DNA of 64,000 nt from positions 62,001 through 126,000 of the forward strand of contig JAGQDJ010000086.1 of the NCBI GenBank assembly GCA_022885665.1, given 5' to 3'. The position numbers and the translations under genes are program-made. Each line of letters starts with the position of its first letter. The first letter of the stretch is position 1. This document shows positions 1 to 10,207 of the stretch, piece by piece. The notes under the pieces are model-generated. The model saw nothing but the letters and a program-made list of their open reading frames with translations. It was not told the DNA's origin and searched no databases. This stretch comes from Triops longicaudatus. Its lineage: Eukaryota; Arthropoda; Branchiopoda; Notostraca; Triopsidae.

Positions 1-680
1 TTAAATCAATTCATACCAATAAGTTTAAAAATATGGTTTGGTGATCTCTATGATTTGGGTGAAATATTTTTCTTATTTTTTTTAACTAAAAAACGCTTTA
101 AAAACCTATGTCTTATCACAGGTGAATGCTGTTAAAACCAGAATTATTCGGAAGTGAGAATTTTGACAGTTCAAAAACTATGACTCCAGAAGTGTTTCTG
201 TTACTTCAAGGACTTCATCGGAAAAATTTGTTTTAATTAGAAATAGAAGTAAAACCGCGATTGCAATGAAATCGTCAGAATAGTGAATTAAATATTACGT
301 AACAGTTACCGTTGTATTAATATTGCGATGCTAGTAAACCTTACAAATGCAAAATAGAATGGTTGAATCTTTTTGTGTGTTTTTAATGGTCCAAAAGGGG
401 AGTGAAAAAAGCTTGGGACTGAGAAAGTCGTCCGCGACCCTGTTTTGACCATGATCCCAAGCGTGTGCTTGACACTGGACATCCGTCCAATAATCACAAT
501 GAAGCAAATACTTGTCATGCCAACACGAACTCGTCTAAAATTTAACTACTCCTGACAGCAAGCCAGCCTATACCTTCTTAAACTAACTTTATCACAACAA
601 TGAAGAACAATTTTCAACCTATTTTTTCGAGAATTAATAAACAACCCGTCGGAAGATTATAAGGCAATTGATCACTTTCT
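1..680. other. RTF2 downstream flank, no gene seen
   Basis: AT-rich sequence downstream of the minus-strand RTF2 gene. Only short open frames without family resemblance are present, and I see no repeat or RNA gene. The proximal part lies just beyond the RTF2 poly(A) signal. Confidence 0.5.
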
Positions 681-686
681 CCCCAT

Positions 687-692
687 TTTATT
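687..692 (-). terminator. Poly(A) signal of RTF2
   Basis: Read on the minus strand this is AATAAA, about 65 bases past the RTF2 stop codon at 757-759. It is the first canonical hexamer downstream of the stop and sits at a normal 3' UTR distance. Confidence 0.6.
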
Positions 693-756
693 CTTACAAC
701 AAAGTGTTAAGACATTACAGACGGGCATGTATAGAAAAAAATAATTATTTTTCAAG

Positions 757-2125
757 TTAGTTGTAAAACGGGTTGAAAGTGACCCAATGCGCAGTTTGTT
801 TCTTTTGGGCCGTGGGATGTGAGGTAAAAAGGGACTTATACACTTCGCTGTTCGACGCGTCTTTGGCTACACTATAGCTGGACGACATTTTCAACAGTGC
901 CGGATCGGTCACTTTGCTTGCTTCGCTGTGAGGAAGTTTGCTCTTAGTTTCCAATGTCTTAATTTTCTTGCCATTCGCTTTTGTGCTAGTCTGAGCAGAG
1001 ATGTCTTCTTCGCCGCTACGTTTGACGGCTTTCGTCTTTTTATCCGCTTTAGCTTTAGCGCGCCTAGCTTCCATGCGTTCTCTGACGACAGGCATCTCAT
1101 CATCGGCTGGGTTAAGAACAATAACGTCCTCTTCGCTGAACGGTTTTTGGCATTTGTGGCAGACAGCACTCTTGATTTCTTTGACAGCTTTCTCAGACAT
1201 GACACAACCGCAAGACCATAGGAAACAAAAGCGGAATTTGCCGTTCATGTCCAAGCCAATGATGGGACATATATACTCGGTCGCTCGCGTGTCCACGTAA
1301 GTATCTCCCTTTGTCGCGGCATTGGCCTTGCCATACGCTGGATTCGTCGTTAAATTCAGTTCTTTCACGTCCTAAAGAACAGACAAGAATGCATAAAAAT
1401 TTGAAAAGAAAAATAATAGATAAAACAACTGACAAGAACAAGGAGTACAAAAGGTAGACCCAACGAAAATACAACGAAATGAGAGGGAAAAAAATGTAAT
1501 AGAAATCTGTAGAGACCTGTAATGTAATAGAGACTTGTAATAGAAATCGTATGACATATTACATCGTACACGAAACCTTTATTTATTTATTTATTCTTAG
1601 GTAAATTTCTTAACTCTAGCGTTTTTATTTTTTAAGTTTGTAACTCTTTAGCCCGAAATCCCAATGAAATAAAAGTAATATAAAAACAGAAAAAGAGAAC
1701 TTGAAGGAACTTCTATTATTTTTTTTTTTTTGTTTTTTGTATGTCGGCAAGAGAAAACAAAATTGCAAACCAGAGGCGTCAGTTTTGTAAACGAAGCAAT
1801 AATTGGGCAATACCTTCAAATTTCGGATATGTTGTGCGCTGGGAACCATTTTCGTTTTATCCAACAGCATTTCAATGATCACGTCTTTGTTGTAAAATTT
1901 GCCCAATTCGCACGCAACGATAGGCGTCTTCAGGATCTCCTGAGTGACCGAGCATAACCTCCATTTGCAGTGTAATTCTGCATCTTTATCTTTCTAGAAA
2001 AATGGAAAGTTTAATTGGTTTTGTCTTGAACTTTGTTTAAACAATGAATACTATACTTGTTCTGGTTTCTTCTTAGTTTTCACCAATTCGTCGCGTTTTG
2101 GAATAGTGCCTCCGTCACAACCCAT
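757..2125 (-). CDS. RTF2: RTF2, replication termination factor 2 homolog (complete, 3 exons)
   Basis: Exons on the minus strand are 2125-2057 (23 codons), 1993-1814 (60 codons) and 1371-757 (204 codons plus stop). Both introns are phase 0 with GT-AG ends, giving 287 residues; human RTF2 has about 306. The start is set by the family N-terminus MGCDGGTIPKR. Exon 2 carries TQEILKTPIVACELGKFYNK, the conserved N-terminal region. Exon 3 carries the RING-like zinc-binding region (ICPIIGLDMNGKFRFCF, then CGCVMSEKAVKEIK and CHKC), a basic middle, and the family ending YKSLFTSHPTAQKKQTAHWV. Known from the family: S. pombe Rtf2 acts at programmed fork barriers and in splicing, and the human protein is removed from stalled forks by DDI1/2. 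The gene looks intact, and the identification rests on end-to-end resemblance. Confidence 0.96.
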
Positions 2126-3734
2126 GTAACTGCTTAAGTAAATCACTTGGATAATAAAAATACGCGTCTTGCACTCACAAATGTTGAGGTCAATTTGCTG
2201 AGTGTGCTTTGTTTTTCTTGCTTAAACAGTATTGGTTGATTGCAACATATTTTCTGGATATTCTGCTCGATCGCTAGATGGAGTGAAATGACATTATGGC
2301 AAAGGTAGCAAAGTAGGAAGTCTGTTTCTGTCTCGTAAGATGACGAGGATATGCCAAAACCTCAAGGGCCAACTTTCTTCCACGTGTGGTTTTCCTGAAT
2401 TTCGTGTGAAAATCAAATATTTTGTTAATTTATTTGTGTCGATTTGATTGCACTTCAGTTTTCTGTGGAGTAACCATGGTTTCGGTACATAATGTGCAAC
2501 AACATGCTTGAATTGTTTGGAATTAACTTTCCAAAATAATTTACGGAGAAGTGAAATAGAGGAGCTTAAGCGCTTATCGTCACATATACGGCAATCTTTT
2601 TACGGACGATGTCACAAACATAGCTATACTATACTTGATTAAAATTAAATTCTTCTTCTAAACATCCTTGAAAATTGTGTTATTTTCAAGTTATCCGAAA
2701 ATTGTGTTATTTTCAATTTTAAGCTAAAAGCGTTTGCCTTTTGGAAAAGTATAGGAATGGTAAATTATCCCTAAATTCAGCATACTCCTAAAACATTTAA
2801 GGAAAATAAAGCCATTGATTGTCAAAGCAGCAATTTCGTAATTATTGTGCGTCAAATTGAGGTTGAGTCAAAAAAAATTGCCACACTAGTGGAAAATGGC
2901 AAATTTTGAGGTGTGCTTGCATTAGCGATATATGCATGTATTGTTTATTATTATTTTCATTATTTTTGGGAACCAGACGTGAGCTAAGCTCCTTGGTCCA
3001 CAAAATACATGCCTCCATATGGATTGGTAAATGTGGCTAAAAAATGTGACTAAAAATGTACTGTCGTAAGAGTTTCGGAAATATCAAGCTTTTCAAGAAA
3101 ATTCCCCGTAACTTCCGTACATTTCTGATAACCCAAGTAGTGGCGAATGAACCTTAAAACACTATTTAAAGAAATTGTAAGAGTTGCACTGGCTTTTAAT
3201 AAACTGGTTCTAGGCTTCCATGTACATTCACTTGCATTCAAATTTACATTGGTTGCAAACCTCTAATAATAATCTGTTCATATTCTTATCATTCTTCACA
3301 TCTTTGGAGCTGTAGTGCATTCAACCATAAAATACTACAGGATTCCTCTTTTCTGCCATTTGTCGAAAGGATCATAAAGGATTTGTTCAAAGAAGAAGCC
3401 GAGTAATCCGAAAAAATACTCATAGATGAGTGTTTTAGACTGTAGAGTATTAACCGTAGCTATAAGCTTTCTAGAAATACGTTTAAAAAGCTGTCCACTT
3501 CGTTTTTTTTTTGTTTGTTTTTCTTTTTTACTATACATTTAATTTTTCAACAAAATGTTTTTTTTTTGCGCGTAATATTCATGACACGAAACATTCATTT
3601 GCTTTTATTAAATTTTTATAGTCTTATTAGACAACGTTTTTAACTTTTCGGTATTTAAATAATTTTCATTAGATTTCATTTCATTAGGGTTCTTTTGTAC
3701 GGCATTTTTCTATAGTATGGTGTATGCGTAACGG
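2126..3734. other. RTF2 5' flank, no gene seen
   Basis: This lies immediately upstream of the minus-strand RTF2 start, so its proximal part should hold the RTF2 promoter and 5' UTR. I see no TATA box I would defend. A 27-base tandem duplication with a near-identical 20-base core lies at 2670-2723. No coding exon is convincing. Confidence 0.4.
2670..2723. repeat. 27-bp tandem duplication
   Basis: The 20-base core GAAAATTGTGTTATTTTCAA occurs at 2670-2689 and again at 2697-2716. The following 7 bases differ between copies. It is probably a local slippage product. Confidence 0.6.
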
Positions 3735-3913
3735 CAGTGGCGTCGTGCAGTTCAAATTTTTTTTTTTTTTGGGGGGGGGGCGATTTTGCATTTCTCTTAA
3801 TAAAAGAGTTAATGAGTTATAAATGAGTTTTAAATTATACATTTTTTTCAAGATGGCAAAAAATTTTTTGGAGGGCCCGGGCCCCCCCGGTCTCATATGA
3901 CACGACGCCTCTG
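3735..3913. mobile_element. hAT-like MITE with perfect 8-bp TSD
   Basis: A 179-bp element begins CAGTGGCGTCGTG and ends CACGACGCCTCTG, terminal inverted repeats matching at 12 of 13 positions. It is flanked on both sides by the identical octamer CGTAACGG (3727-3734 and 3914-3921), the target duplication size of hAT transposons. Inside are T- and G-homopolymers near 3758-3780 and a GC-rich GGGCCCGGGCCC core near 3875. It has no coding capacity, so it would depend on a transposase supplied from elsewhere. The intact TSD suggests a fairly recent insertion. Confidence 0.85.
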
Positions 3914-4459
3914 CGTAACGGAAAACTCTTTCGTCGGAAAAGATACACAAGCAAACGTAATAGGGAAGTGTGTTGTCCGCTTCAAAGAATTAATAGTCTT
4001 TTGATTATATCTTTCATTAGATTCTTCTTTCTTGTTGTTTTCGTCTATAATTCAAGATTTCGATACTAATTCGAACAAAAGCCAAATAACAGTAAAGCAA
4101 GGTAGATGTCACTAGTTTCAGTACAGCACTTCCTTCATGCCACCTACCGATCCAGTTAAGTTAGTCCCAGTTTCGAATTCCTGGTCACTAGCTTGACAAG
4201 ATCGTCAGTTTCTCTTAGCTATTATCACAATATAACCCGAACAAATCATAGCTACATAACTTTTTTTCGAAACCCCATTCTTTGATTTGTGCACAGCGTG
4301 TGTAAAAAAATCCCAAAGTGGCCCTATTCAATCCCGCTAACACATGTAATCACGCTTCTTCCGCCGCTAAACCGCTCAAGTGAGCAATGCTTGTCTCGTA
4401 TCGTTATAGTACCAGGGTCGGGAGCATGTTAATGAATAACAGGTTTCTCTCGTCTTTAG
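3914..4459. other. Intergenic, no gene seen
   Basis: AT-rich single-copy-looking sequence between the MITE and the first candidate exon of the coiled-coil locus. A pyrimidine-rich acceptor (TCTCTCGTCTTTAG) closes it at 4459. No promoter motif is clear. Confidence 0.4.
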
Positions 4460-4690
4460 GGATGCCATAAAGCTCAAGCAAGCAAGACGCTTACTCCGGA
4501 TCAATAATTGCCATGCGAGAAGAACAAATGGGATCTCGAACACTTTAGTACACTCAATACGGGCGCTCGATTCTTAAGTGACTTGGAGCACTCTAAAAAA
4601 AGCGGGGAGAGAGATAAAATAGAAGTTTTAACAAACTGTATAGAAAGAACACGAAGCGAACAAATGCTGAACTTGCCCGGCACAGATATG
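4460..4690 (+). pseudogene. Upstream exon(s) of the coiled-coil locus, frame interrupted
   Basis: A strong acceptor at 4458-4459 opens a frame starting DAIKLKQARRLLRIN, which stops at TAA 4575-4577. From about 4520 a second frame (KNKWDLEHFSTLN, later KIEVLTNCIERTRSEQMLN) runs to a GATATG/gtatag donor at 4690. That donor is phase 0 and compatible with an acceptor at 4766. Both segments look like helical, charged protein, but they are in different frames with no good splice signal between them. Either two alternative exons are overlapping or a frameshift has broken one exon. No family is recognised. Confidence 0.3.
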
Positions 4691-4777
4691 GTATAGTTTT
4701 CTCTTTTTTTCTCAAAGTAGAGAAAAAGCGGGAAATTACTTTTTATTCCTGGGGTGCCTCACCAAGCTGACTATTAG

Positions 4778-5558
4778 CCGTACTTTATGGATTCAACTGC
4801 AACAGGGTGCTGCCAGAGTTTTGGTCGAGAATCCAAACTTACGAGTGCAATCGGAAACCCAAAAGGAGGCGTGGCTTCTAGAACGTTACCACTGGGAACA
4901 AAAAGTGCTCCAACTGGAGCAAACTCGTAAGTGTTTGCCGAATCAGGGTGTTTACGCCAGAAGTACGTCTGGGAGAAGCTAATTAACTTGACCTAATGCA
5001 TTTCTTCATTTTTCTGCTTTTTTTTTTCAGCTCCTGATCGCTTTTTGTTTGTATCTCAGGAGACCCAGGAGGAAAAAAAGCAGCAATGGCTCCTTCTCCT
5101 ACTCAGGTTCATCAACATGAAGCCACGGGCGGAAAACAGAAGAAGAAGCCGAGGACTGAGGCCTGTAAAGTGGCAACTCCGGCGACTACCAATGACGTCC
5201 CCCGATGGGAATCGAAAAATCAATTGTGTATTTTGTATGAGACACACTGCGCCGTCGTCGGAGAAAGCAAGAGGTTTTGTCATTTTCATTTTTGTTTTTA
5301 TTCTTTGGCAAAATTACACGTTCTTGCTTTATAAGGCGGAGATTTATTGCTTGTTGCTACAGTCACGCGAAATGTAACGCCATCGATTTGCGTAGATTGC
5401 TCCAGGTGTTATAGGACAAGTATCAACAAGAGACCGACAAACTTGTCCGTAAACTGGAAAAAGTACAAAAGCAGGCAAACCACTCGGAAATTGTTCGCCG
5501 ATGCACGTGCTTTCAAATGGAAACGCAATTGCAATGCCTCCGGAAGCTTTACCAGTAA
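4778..5558 (+). CDS. Unrecognised coiled-coil protein, partial gene model with an internal TAG
   Basis: Exon A (4778-4926) reads an amphipathic helix, WIQLQQGAARVLVENPNL then KEAWLLERYHWEQKVLQLEQ, and ends in a gtaagt donor at phase 1. Exon B (5060-5273) follows the pyrimidine-rich acceptor ending at 5059 and joins in phase, reading RDPGGKKAAMAPSPTQVHQH, a lysine-rich patch, then a short hydrophobic segment. Exon C (5363-5558) joins in phase 2, reading AIDLRRLLQVL, a TAG codon at 5412-5414, and in the same frame DKYQQETDKLVRKLEKVQKQ to a TAA at 5556-5558. The leucine periodicity continues across the TAG. An alternative acceptor at 5414 avoids the stop but gives a basic tail without heptads. 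I do not recognise the family. The gene may be truncated, decaying, or unusually decoded. Confidence 0.5.
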
Positions 5559-5619
5559 CGTCGTACAGTCATGAACAGCAAAGTTTCCTATTTCTGTTTC
5601 CTACTGAGTTTCTATACGG

Positions 5620-5720
5620 ATTATTTTTATTATTATTATTATTAGTAGTAGTAGTATTAATAGCAGTATTGGTAGTAGTTTTATTACTATTATTGTTACT
5701 ATTATTATTATTATTGTTTT
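5620..5720. repeat. TAT/TAG trinucleotide microsatellite
   Basis: Imperfect (ATT)n and (AGT)n runs with interruptions, just 3' of the coiled-coil locus. The long leucine/valine open frame over it is only the translation of this repeat. Confidence 0.85.
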
Positions 5721-6009
5721 GAATTCTTCTTGATATCTTTATCTTTTTTTAAAATAAAAAGAAAACGACAACTGTCATATCTCTTGAAATATATCTCCCG
5801 TTGTCTCAGCTATCTTTCTGTGTTATTTCTTTGATTTAATTCACTCCGTTATTGCTTGTGTTGTTTGTTATTACGCATTTTTCGTCACTTTTCTTTGTTG
5901 ACAATTCTCCTAGGCCCTTTTTTAACAATTTCGGTTTCCTGCCTCTTTTCGAGTGAAGAACTGTACTATTTAAGTGTAGCAAAAGTTGAATAACTCAAGA
6001 TGTACCTGA

Positions 6010-6370
6010 CGTCATCAAACGTAAACAAACCTATATTATACTAACTTAAATTTTCCTAACTTAACTCAGGCTAAATTAAATTACATTGCTTTACATAACC
6101 TAACCTAAAACAACTTGAAACCAACATAAGTTAAGCTTAAGATAACTATACCTCATTTAGCTCGACCTAGCCTAGACTTACCTAACCGTAATCTAACGTA
6201 AAGATGAATACTATAAGTTAATCTAGCGTAACTTTAGCTATTTGAAAGTAAAACAAACTTAAACTCTACTTCATCTAGCTTAACCTGAACTAAACTTATT
6301 GAAACCTACTGAAACTTAGCCTAAACTTAATGAACTTGAATGCCTTAACACACTTGCCTAACCTAACCTT
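6010..6370 (-). repeat. Degenerate TTAGGT-type block (C-rich on plus strand)
   Basis: Closely spaced CCTAAC, CTTAAC and AACTTAA words. On the minus strand these read as TTAGGT/TTAAGT variants, reminiscent of the arthropod telomere unit but too diverged to be a true array. Confidence 0.6.
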
Positions 6371-6371
6371 A

Positions 6372-6861
6372 AGCTGGCTTTTACACTAGAGTGTCGGCGT
6401 GCCATGCCAGTATGCCGTGTCGTCACGACACGGTCTGTTCGACATCTTTTAATTTACACTGGAATGCCAGCAAACGTGGAGGCACACACACAAGCCGAGG
6501 GGGTTAAGTCTTCACACTGTAAACATGACACTTAATATGCCTTTCAACGTACGTAGAGAAGTTTCAATTTAGCTATTATCAATAGTAAATGTTGTTAATC
6601 ATAAAACTAAACCTGTTGATTCCAAAGTAGTTTCTGTTTTAAGAAACAGTCATGTCACAACAAAAGAAAAAAAATGAGCGCTGTCCATCTAGTCTCTGGT
6701 TGGCGAAACGGCTTGTGCCGTTGTCAGCGGACGCCAAAAGCAAGCAGCGCTCAACTTCGGGTGTCAGGATTGTGTCATATTGCTTATGCCGTGTTTTCAG
6801 CGTTTTCCCATGGATGTATATCGTGTGTCGCGTGTTTCCACACGCCAGTATAAAGCCAGGT
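6372..6861. mobile_element. Harbinger-like MITE candidate (about 490 bp)
   Basis: The left end AGCTGGCTTT and the right end read inward as ACCTGGCTTT match at 9 of 10 bases, followed by similar TTACACTAGAGTG / ATACTGGCGTG segments. Both sides are flanked by TTA (6369-6371 and 6862-6864), the 3-bp target typical of PIF/Harbinger elements. A subterminal 9-bp palindrome (CCGTGTCGTCACGACACGG) is at about 6414-6432. No transposase is encoded. The short TSD keeps confidence moderate. Confidence 0.5.
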
Positions 6862-6864
6862 TTA

Positions 6865-8085
6865 TAGAGTACAATGTCGTTATAACAAACCACTTGGACC
6901 AAAAAAAAAAAACATACCAGTTCAGCATACCATGTTCAGCATACCCAAACGTTATATCAGGCGCACTCTTTTACATACTCAAAACTGTGGACCTTATAAA
7001 GCGTACATTGTAAACGAGGATTTGTTTTGAAATAGTTAGTCATAACGCATCTCTACTGTATGAATTAAATTTAGCTTAAAAAACATTCCCTAAGCTTATC
7101 TTTCCTAACCTAACTTGGATTTAACAGAGATCGCAGAAATGGAGTCATGCTTTTGGTTTTATTTTGTTTAATTTTTTTTTCTCTTTCAAAATGTTTTAAT
7201 TTTCATTTTCCCAGAATACTCCGAAGAAGTTCTGTTCTTTGCTGTGTTAAAGGAAACTGACCGTAAGAAGTAATATTATTTTGCTTGGCTATGCAGAAAA
7301 GAGATGAACAAGAGCCAAAGTTTGCGCAAGAATATTATAATTATCCGAGAAACGAGTTTTACGTTGCAGCGCTATTTGAGCGAATTGCTTAACTATGCGT
7401 GAGAAGTAAATGTGGAACGCAACGTGTCGCTCGCCATTTCGCAAAAGTGTAGAAAAGATATCCGCCGGCTAATAGCCAAATGTGATCAAGGAAGCAATCT
7501 TGTGGGTCAGTTTCAGCAAAAACTAAAGGTCTGTGATGATGCCTCTGATCTTGCTTACTTTCGTCTTTTGTTCTTAGCATAAAAAAATAATATGAAAGGA
7601 AGAAAGAAAAAGAGTAAAGAGAAAAGGAGAGAAAAATAAAAGTGACCGCATGAGGTTTACTCCGTTCTGTGACGTTCTACCAAGGTAGCAAGTCCCTCTT
7701 ATTCGTACAAGGTTTATCCGGTTACAGATCACCGTAGGTAAGAAAAAGCTGGTGTCATAGAAATTGTCAGAAATTTGAACTAAAACATGACTTTTTAATG
7801 TGAACTATAGCAAATATGACCGATGTCTTCTCGATGTCGATGTTTGCTTAATATTTGTACCCATACTCAACATACACTTACGGTATAATTTAAAAATCTT
7901 GCTTTTGTGTTATAACCGCTGTTTTTTTTACGTTTGTTTTCCTGGTTAATCAGGTCTGTTGGTTGTCCCGTGTAAGATCTATTCCCGTTCCTGACGGATA
8001 AGAGGGATTCTGTTGTATATTTGACTTGAGTGCAAGGATCACACATTCTTTAACATTTTTTCAATCCAAATCAGACGCAAAGTAC
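6865..8085. other. Intergenic, no gene seen
   Basis: AT-rich sequence with short frames only. A weak TTAGGT-type patch lies near 7085-7125. I find no supported exon, RNA gene or repeat. Confidence 0.4.
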
Positions 8086-8554
8086 TGTAACAGTTAGATC
8101 ATGTAACAATTTATGGCCATAACCTTATAATAAAATATCCTTCTGTTGTTATTATTCTACAAAGAGGGCAATGTCAATTTTTACAAGCGAGATGTTATTC
8201 AACATATCGGTAAAAAGCCGATGAAATAAACAATAAAAAAAAACGTATCGGTATAAAAGACAGCGCAACACAAAAGTCAGTCGTCGGCCACCCCGGCATC
8301 AACCCATACTTTCACTACGGTCCACCGCTCTACCAACTGAGCTACCAGAGGATACTACACCCCGGCATCACTCCGGCTGTGTCTTGCTGGGCCATGCCTT
8401 GCCGAGGTTCGCCAGATGGCTCCTGGCCACTTTCCTTTTCTTCTCCATCTTTCCCTTTTTGCACTTAGCGGAATAATAAACCATTTTCCCTCTTTTAAGT
8501 AATGGATTCCCCTTTGAGTCTTAGCAAATCAATCTTTAATTTCTAACCGTTACA
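8086..8554 (+). repeat. 5' LTR with TATA box and poly(A) signal
   Basis: TG...CA termini with U3, TATAAAAG and a downstream AATAAA in the order expected for U3-R-U5. It is interrupted by a 56-bp tRNA-like insert flanked by 13-bp repeats. Confidence 0.6.
8289..8370 (-). repeat. tRNA-like insertion flanked by 13-bp direct repeats
   Basis: CACCCCGGCATCA occurs at 8289-8301 and exactly again at 8358-8370. Between them, on the minus strand, lies a tRNA 5' half: an exact A box TAGCTCAGTTGG (8344-8333), then GTAGAGCGGTGGACCGTAG, which recalls a tRNA-Tyr anticodon arm. A B-box-like GGTTGATGCC (8305-8296) straddles the insert edge and lacks one base of the consensus GGTTCGANNCC. The acceptor stem does not pair, so it is not a working tRNA. 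The flanking duplications look like L1-type target-site duplications around a retroposed tRNA fragment. Confidence 0.6.
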
Positions 8555-9616
8555 CTGGTGGCAGCAACTGCCCTAAAATACAATTTTCCCTTCGTAAAAA
8601 TCGCAACTTTTGAACTAATTTCTTTAAATAATCTCTTGCTAGTGATTTGTCAACTCTCCCCCACCTACTAATTATCTTGCGATCTAATTCATCATCAACC
8701 ACTTTAAATTAATCGTTTTGTCGTACATTTATGTTTCCTTCCCCTATTGAATAATCCTTCGTCTTTCCGTACCTACCTTATCTACAGTCCTTTCAAGAAA
8801 CTGCTCACCGTGAGCACTGTAATTTTTGAAAACTCAAGTCCCATAACGGACTTATGCCTCAAATTTACCCGATAAAGAAACTTTGAAGGCCTAAATTGCC
8901 CAAATCGGATACTTAATGTCCGGTCTCAGTTTTACAACGTGTGTAGTATGATCATTACTTACTTCCAAACACATCGTATCAAGCGTTGTGCGGAGTGATT
9001 GAACTTTATCTCTCCTGCATAACTTGACAATCAGCTTCTCTGGAACGACACTCCAATCGTCGGTGCTCACAGGCGAGCGCAGTGGTTGCATTTTAAGCCC
9101 AAATTGAGTACATACCCTATGGGGTATTCGAGCTCACTGTATGAAACTCAGAAGCCCCCCGCCACCTCCCTCCCTTCAATTGAAGCCCAGAAGAGGCCTT
9201 TTTCTATTGCTCTCTATGAGAAACCCAGAAGAGCCCAAAGTATGAAGACAAGAAAACGAAGCCCGAATGTTGCAATTCGAAAAATCCGTAACTGCACACC
9301 CCGAAGAAATTCTGATTCTACAGACAGCAAGAAGAAGAGATAGTACGATGGTTAAAGCCTTGTGGATCCCTGTGTGGAAGTCTTATCAATTTATTATTAA
9401 TTGCTGTGCAAAGTCCATTTCAACCACATTCAGTAACGAATAGCAACCTTTTACCTTTTCCTCCTACGAGGACGGAACCTTTGTTGTAGTTTTAATTTAA
9501 ACGATCCTCACCCTATTTAAATTTAGTGTTAAATAGATGCGAGGACGCATCTTCCGTAAAAAAGGAGTAATGTAACAGATAATGTTACAGCTTATGGCCA
9601 TACCCTATAATAAAAT

Positions 9617-10020
9617 TATTTCAAGTTATTTGTTGAACAAAACTCTAAATGGTGTAGTTATTGTTTGTTGCTAATGAAGTCAAATAATTTTCGGTAATTT
9701 GATTTCATGCTTCCAGGTCGACATCTCAATCCAGTAAATTCAGTTTCTTTCTGGACAAACCTGTTAGAAAATGATAGTGGAAATTTAAGCCAAATCTAGT
9801 TTAGTTGCACTAAATTTCATTTCCTTCGGCTCAGCCGACTAAACTTGAAATCTAACCAGCTCTGCATGTTAAGTACAATAGGTTTCGTCACCATGGATTA
9901 TCTGAACAAGAAAGTGTGCATTTTCTCGTTTCTGGTCTATTTCGGCAAAATTTTGTATTGAAAACGAACAAAAAACTTCTCCTTATGTAGATTACAAGTC
10001 GAATAAGTTACATCAAGGCA
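9617..10020. other. Intergenic, no gene seen
   Basis: AT-rich sequence between the LTR element and the tRNA-like relic. A short perfect hairpin (TCGGCT/AGCCGA) lies near 9827-9839. Nothing else is supported. Confidence 0.4.
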
Positions 10021-10039
10021 GTGGTAGCCAATCCTCTCT

Positions 10040-10112
10040 GCCTCGTAGGTGATTCGAACCGTGGCCCTCGTGGTTTAGAGATATCGCTTATAACCGCAAG
10101 GCTACAGTGATC
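10040..10112 (-). repeat. tRNA-derived relic (SINE head or tRNA pseudogene)
   Basis: On the minus strand an A-box-like TAGCCTTGCGG (10104-10094) is followed about 33 bases later by the B box GGTTCGAATCACC (10060-10048), normal spacing for an internal pol III promoter. The T-stem and acceptor stem do not pair well, which argues against a functional tRNA. A tRNA-derived SINE head or a decayed tRNA gene fits. Confidence 0.5.
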
Positions 10113-10207
10113 CCTGATCGATTTGGACAAGAAATTTGCACGACAAAAATTTAGAAATACCATTTCGCAGAAATTCCTTCTCGATACTGTGACGTTAGAA
10201 ACGAATA

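Larger units (their letters stand above)
8086..9616 (+). mobile_element. Shortened LTR retrotransposon (5' LTR, small interior, start of 3' LTR)
   Basis: A 469-bp 5' LTR (8086-8554) runs from TGTAACAG to GTTACA, with a TATAAAAG box near 8252 and an AATAAA near 8466. TGGTGGCAGC follows at 8556, in the position of a tRNA primer-binding site. About 1 kb of interior follows without recognisable gag or reverse transcriptase. A purine tract (AAAAAAGGAGTAA, about 9558-9570) directly precedes a second TGTAACAG at 9571, and TTATGGCCATA...TATAATAAAAT recurs there. Homology with the 5' LTR fades after about 46 bases, so the 3' LTR is truncated or diverged. The interior frame at 9086-9343 is basic and repetitive and not recognised. 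This fits a non-autonomous or internally deleted element. Confidence 0.65.

Noticed and set aside
5501..5722. Leucine/valine-rich plus-strand frame
   Set aside because: Translation of the TAT/TAG microsatellite at 5620-5720.
8296..8352. Functional tRNA gene (Tyr-like)
   Set aside because: The A box is good but the B box lacks a base, the acceptor stem does not pair, and the 3' part is the flanking repeat.
10040..10112. Functional tRNA gene
   Set aside because: The B box is good but the T-stem and acceptor stem do not pair.
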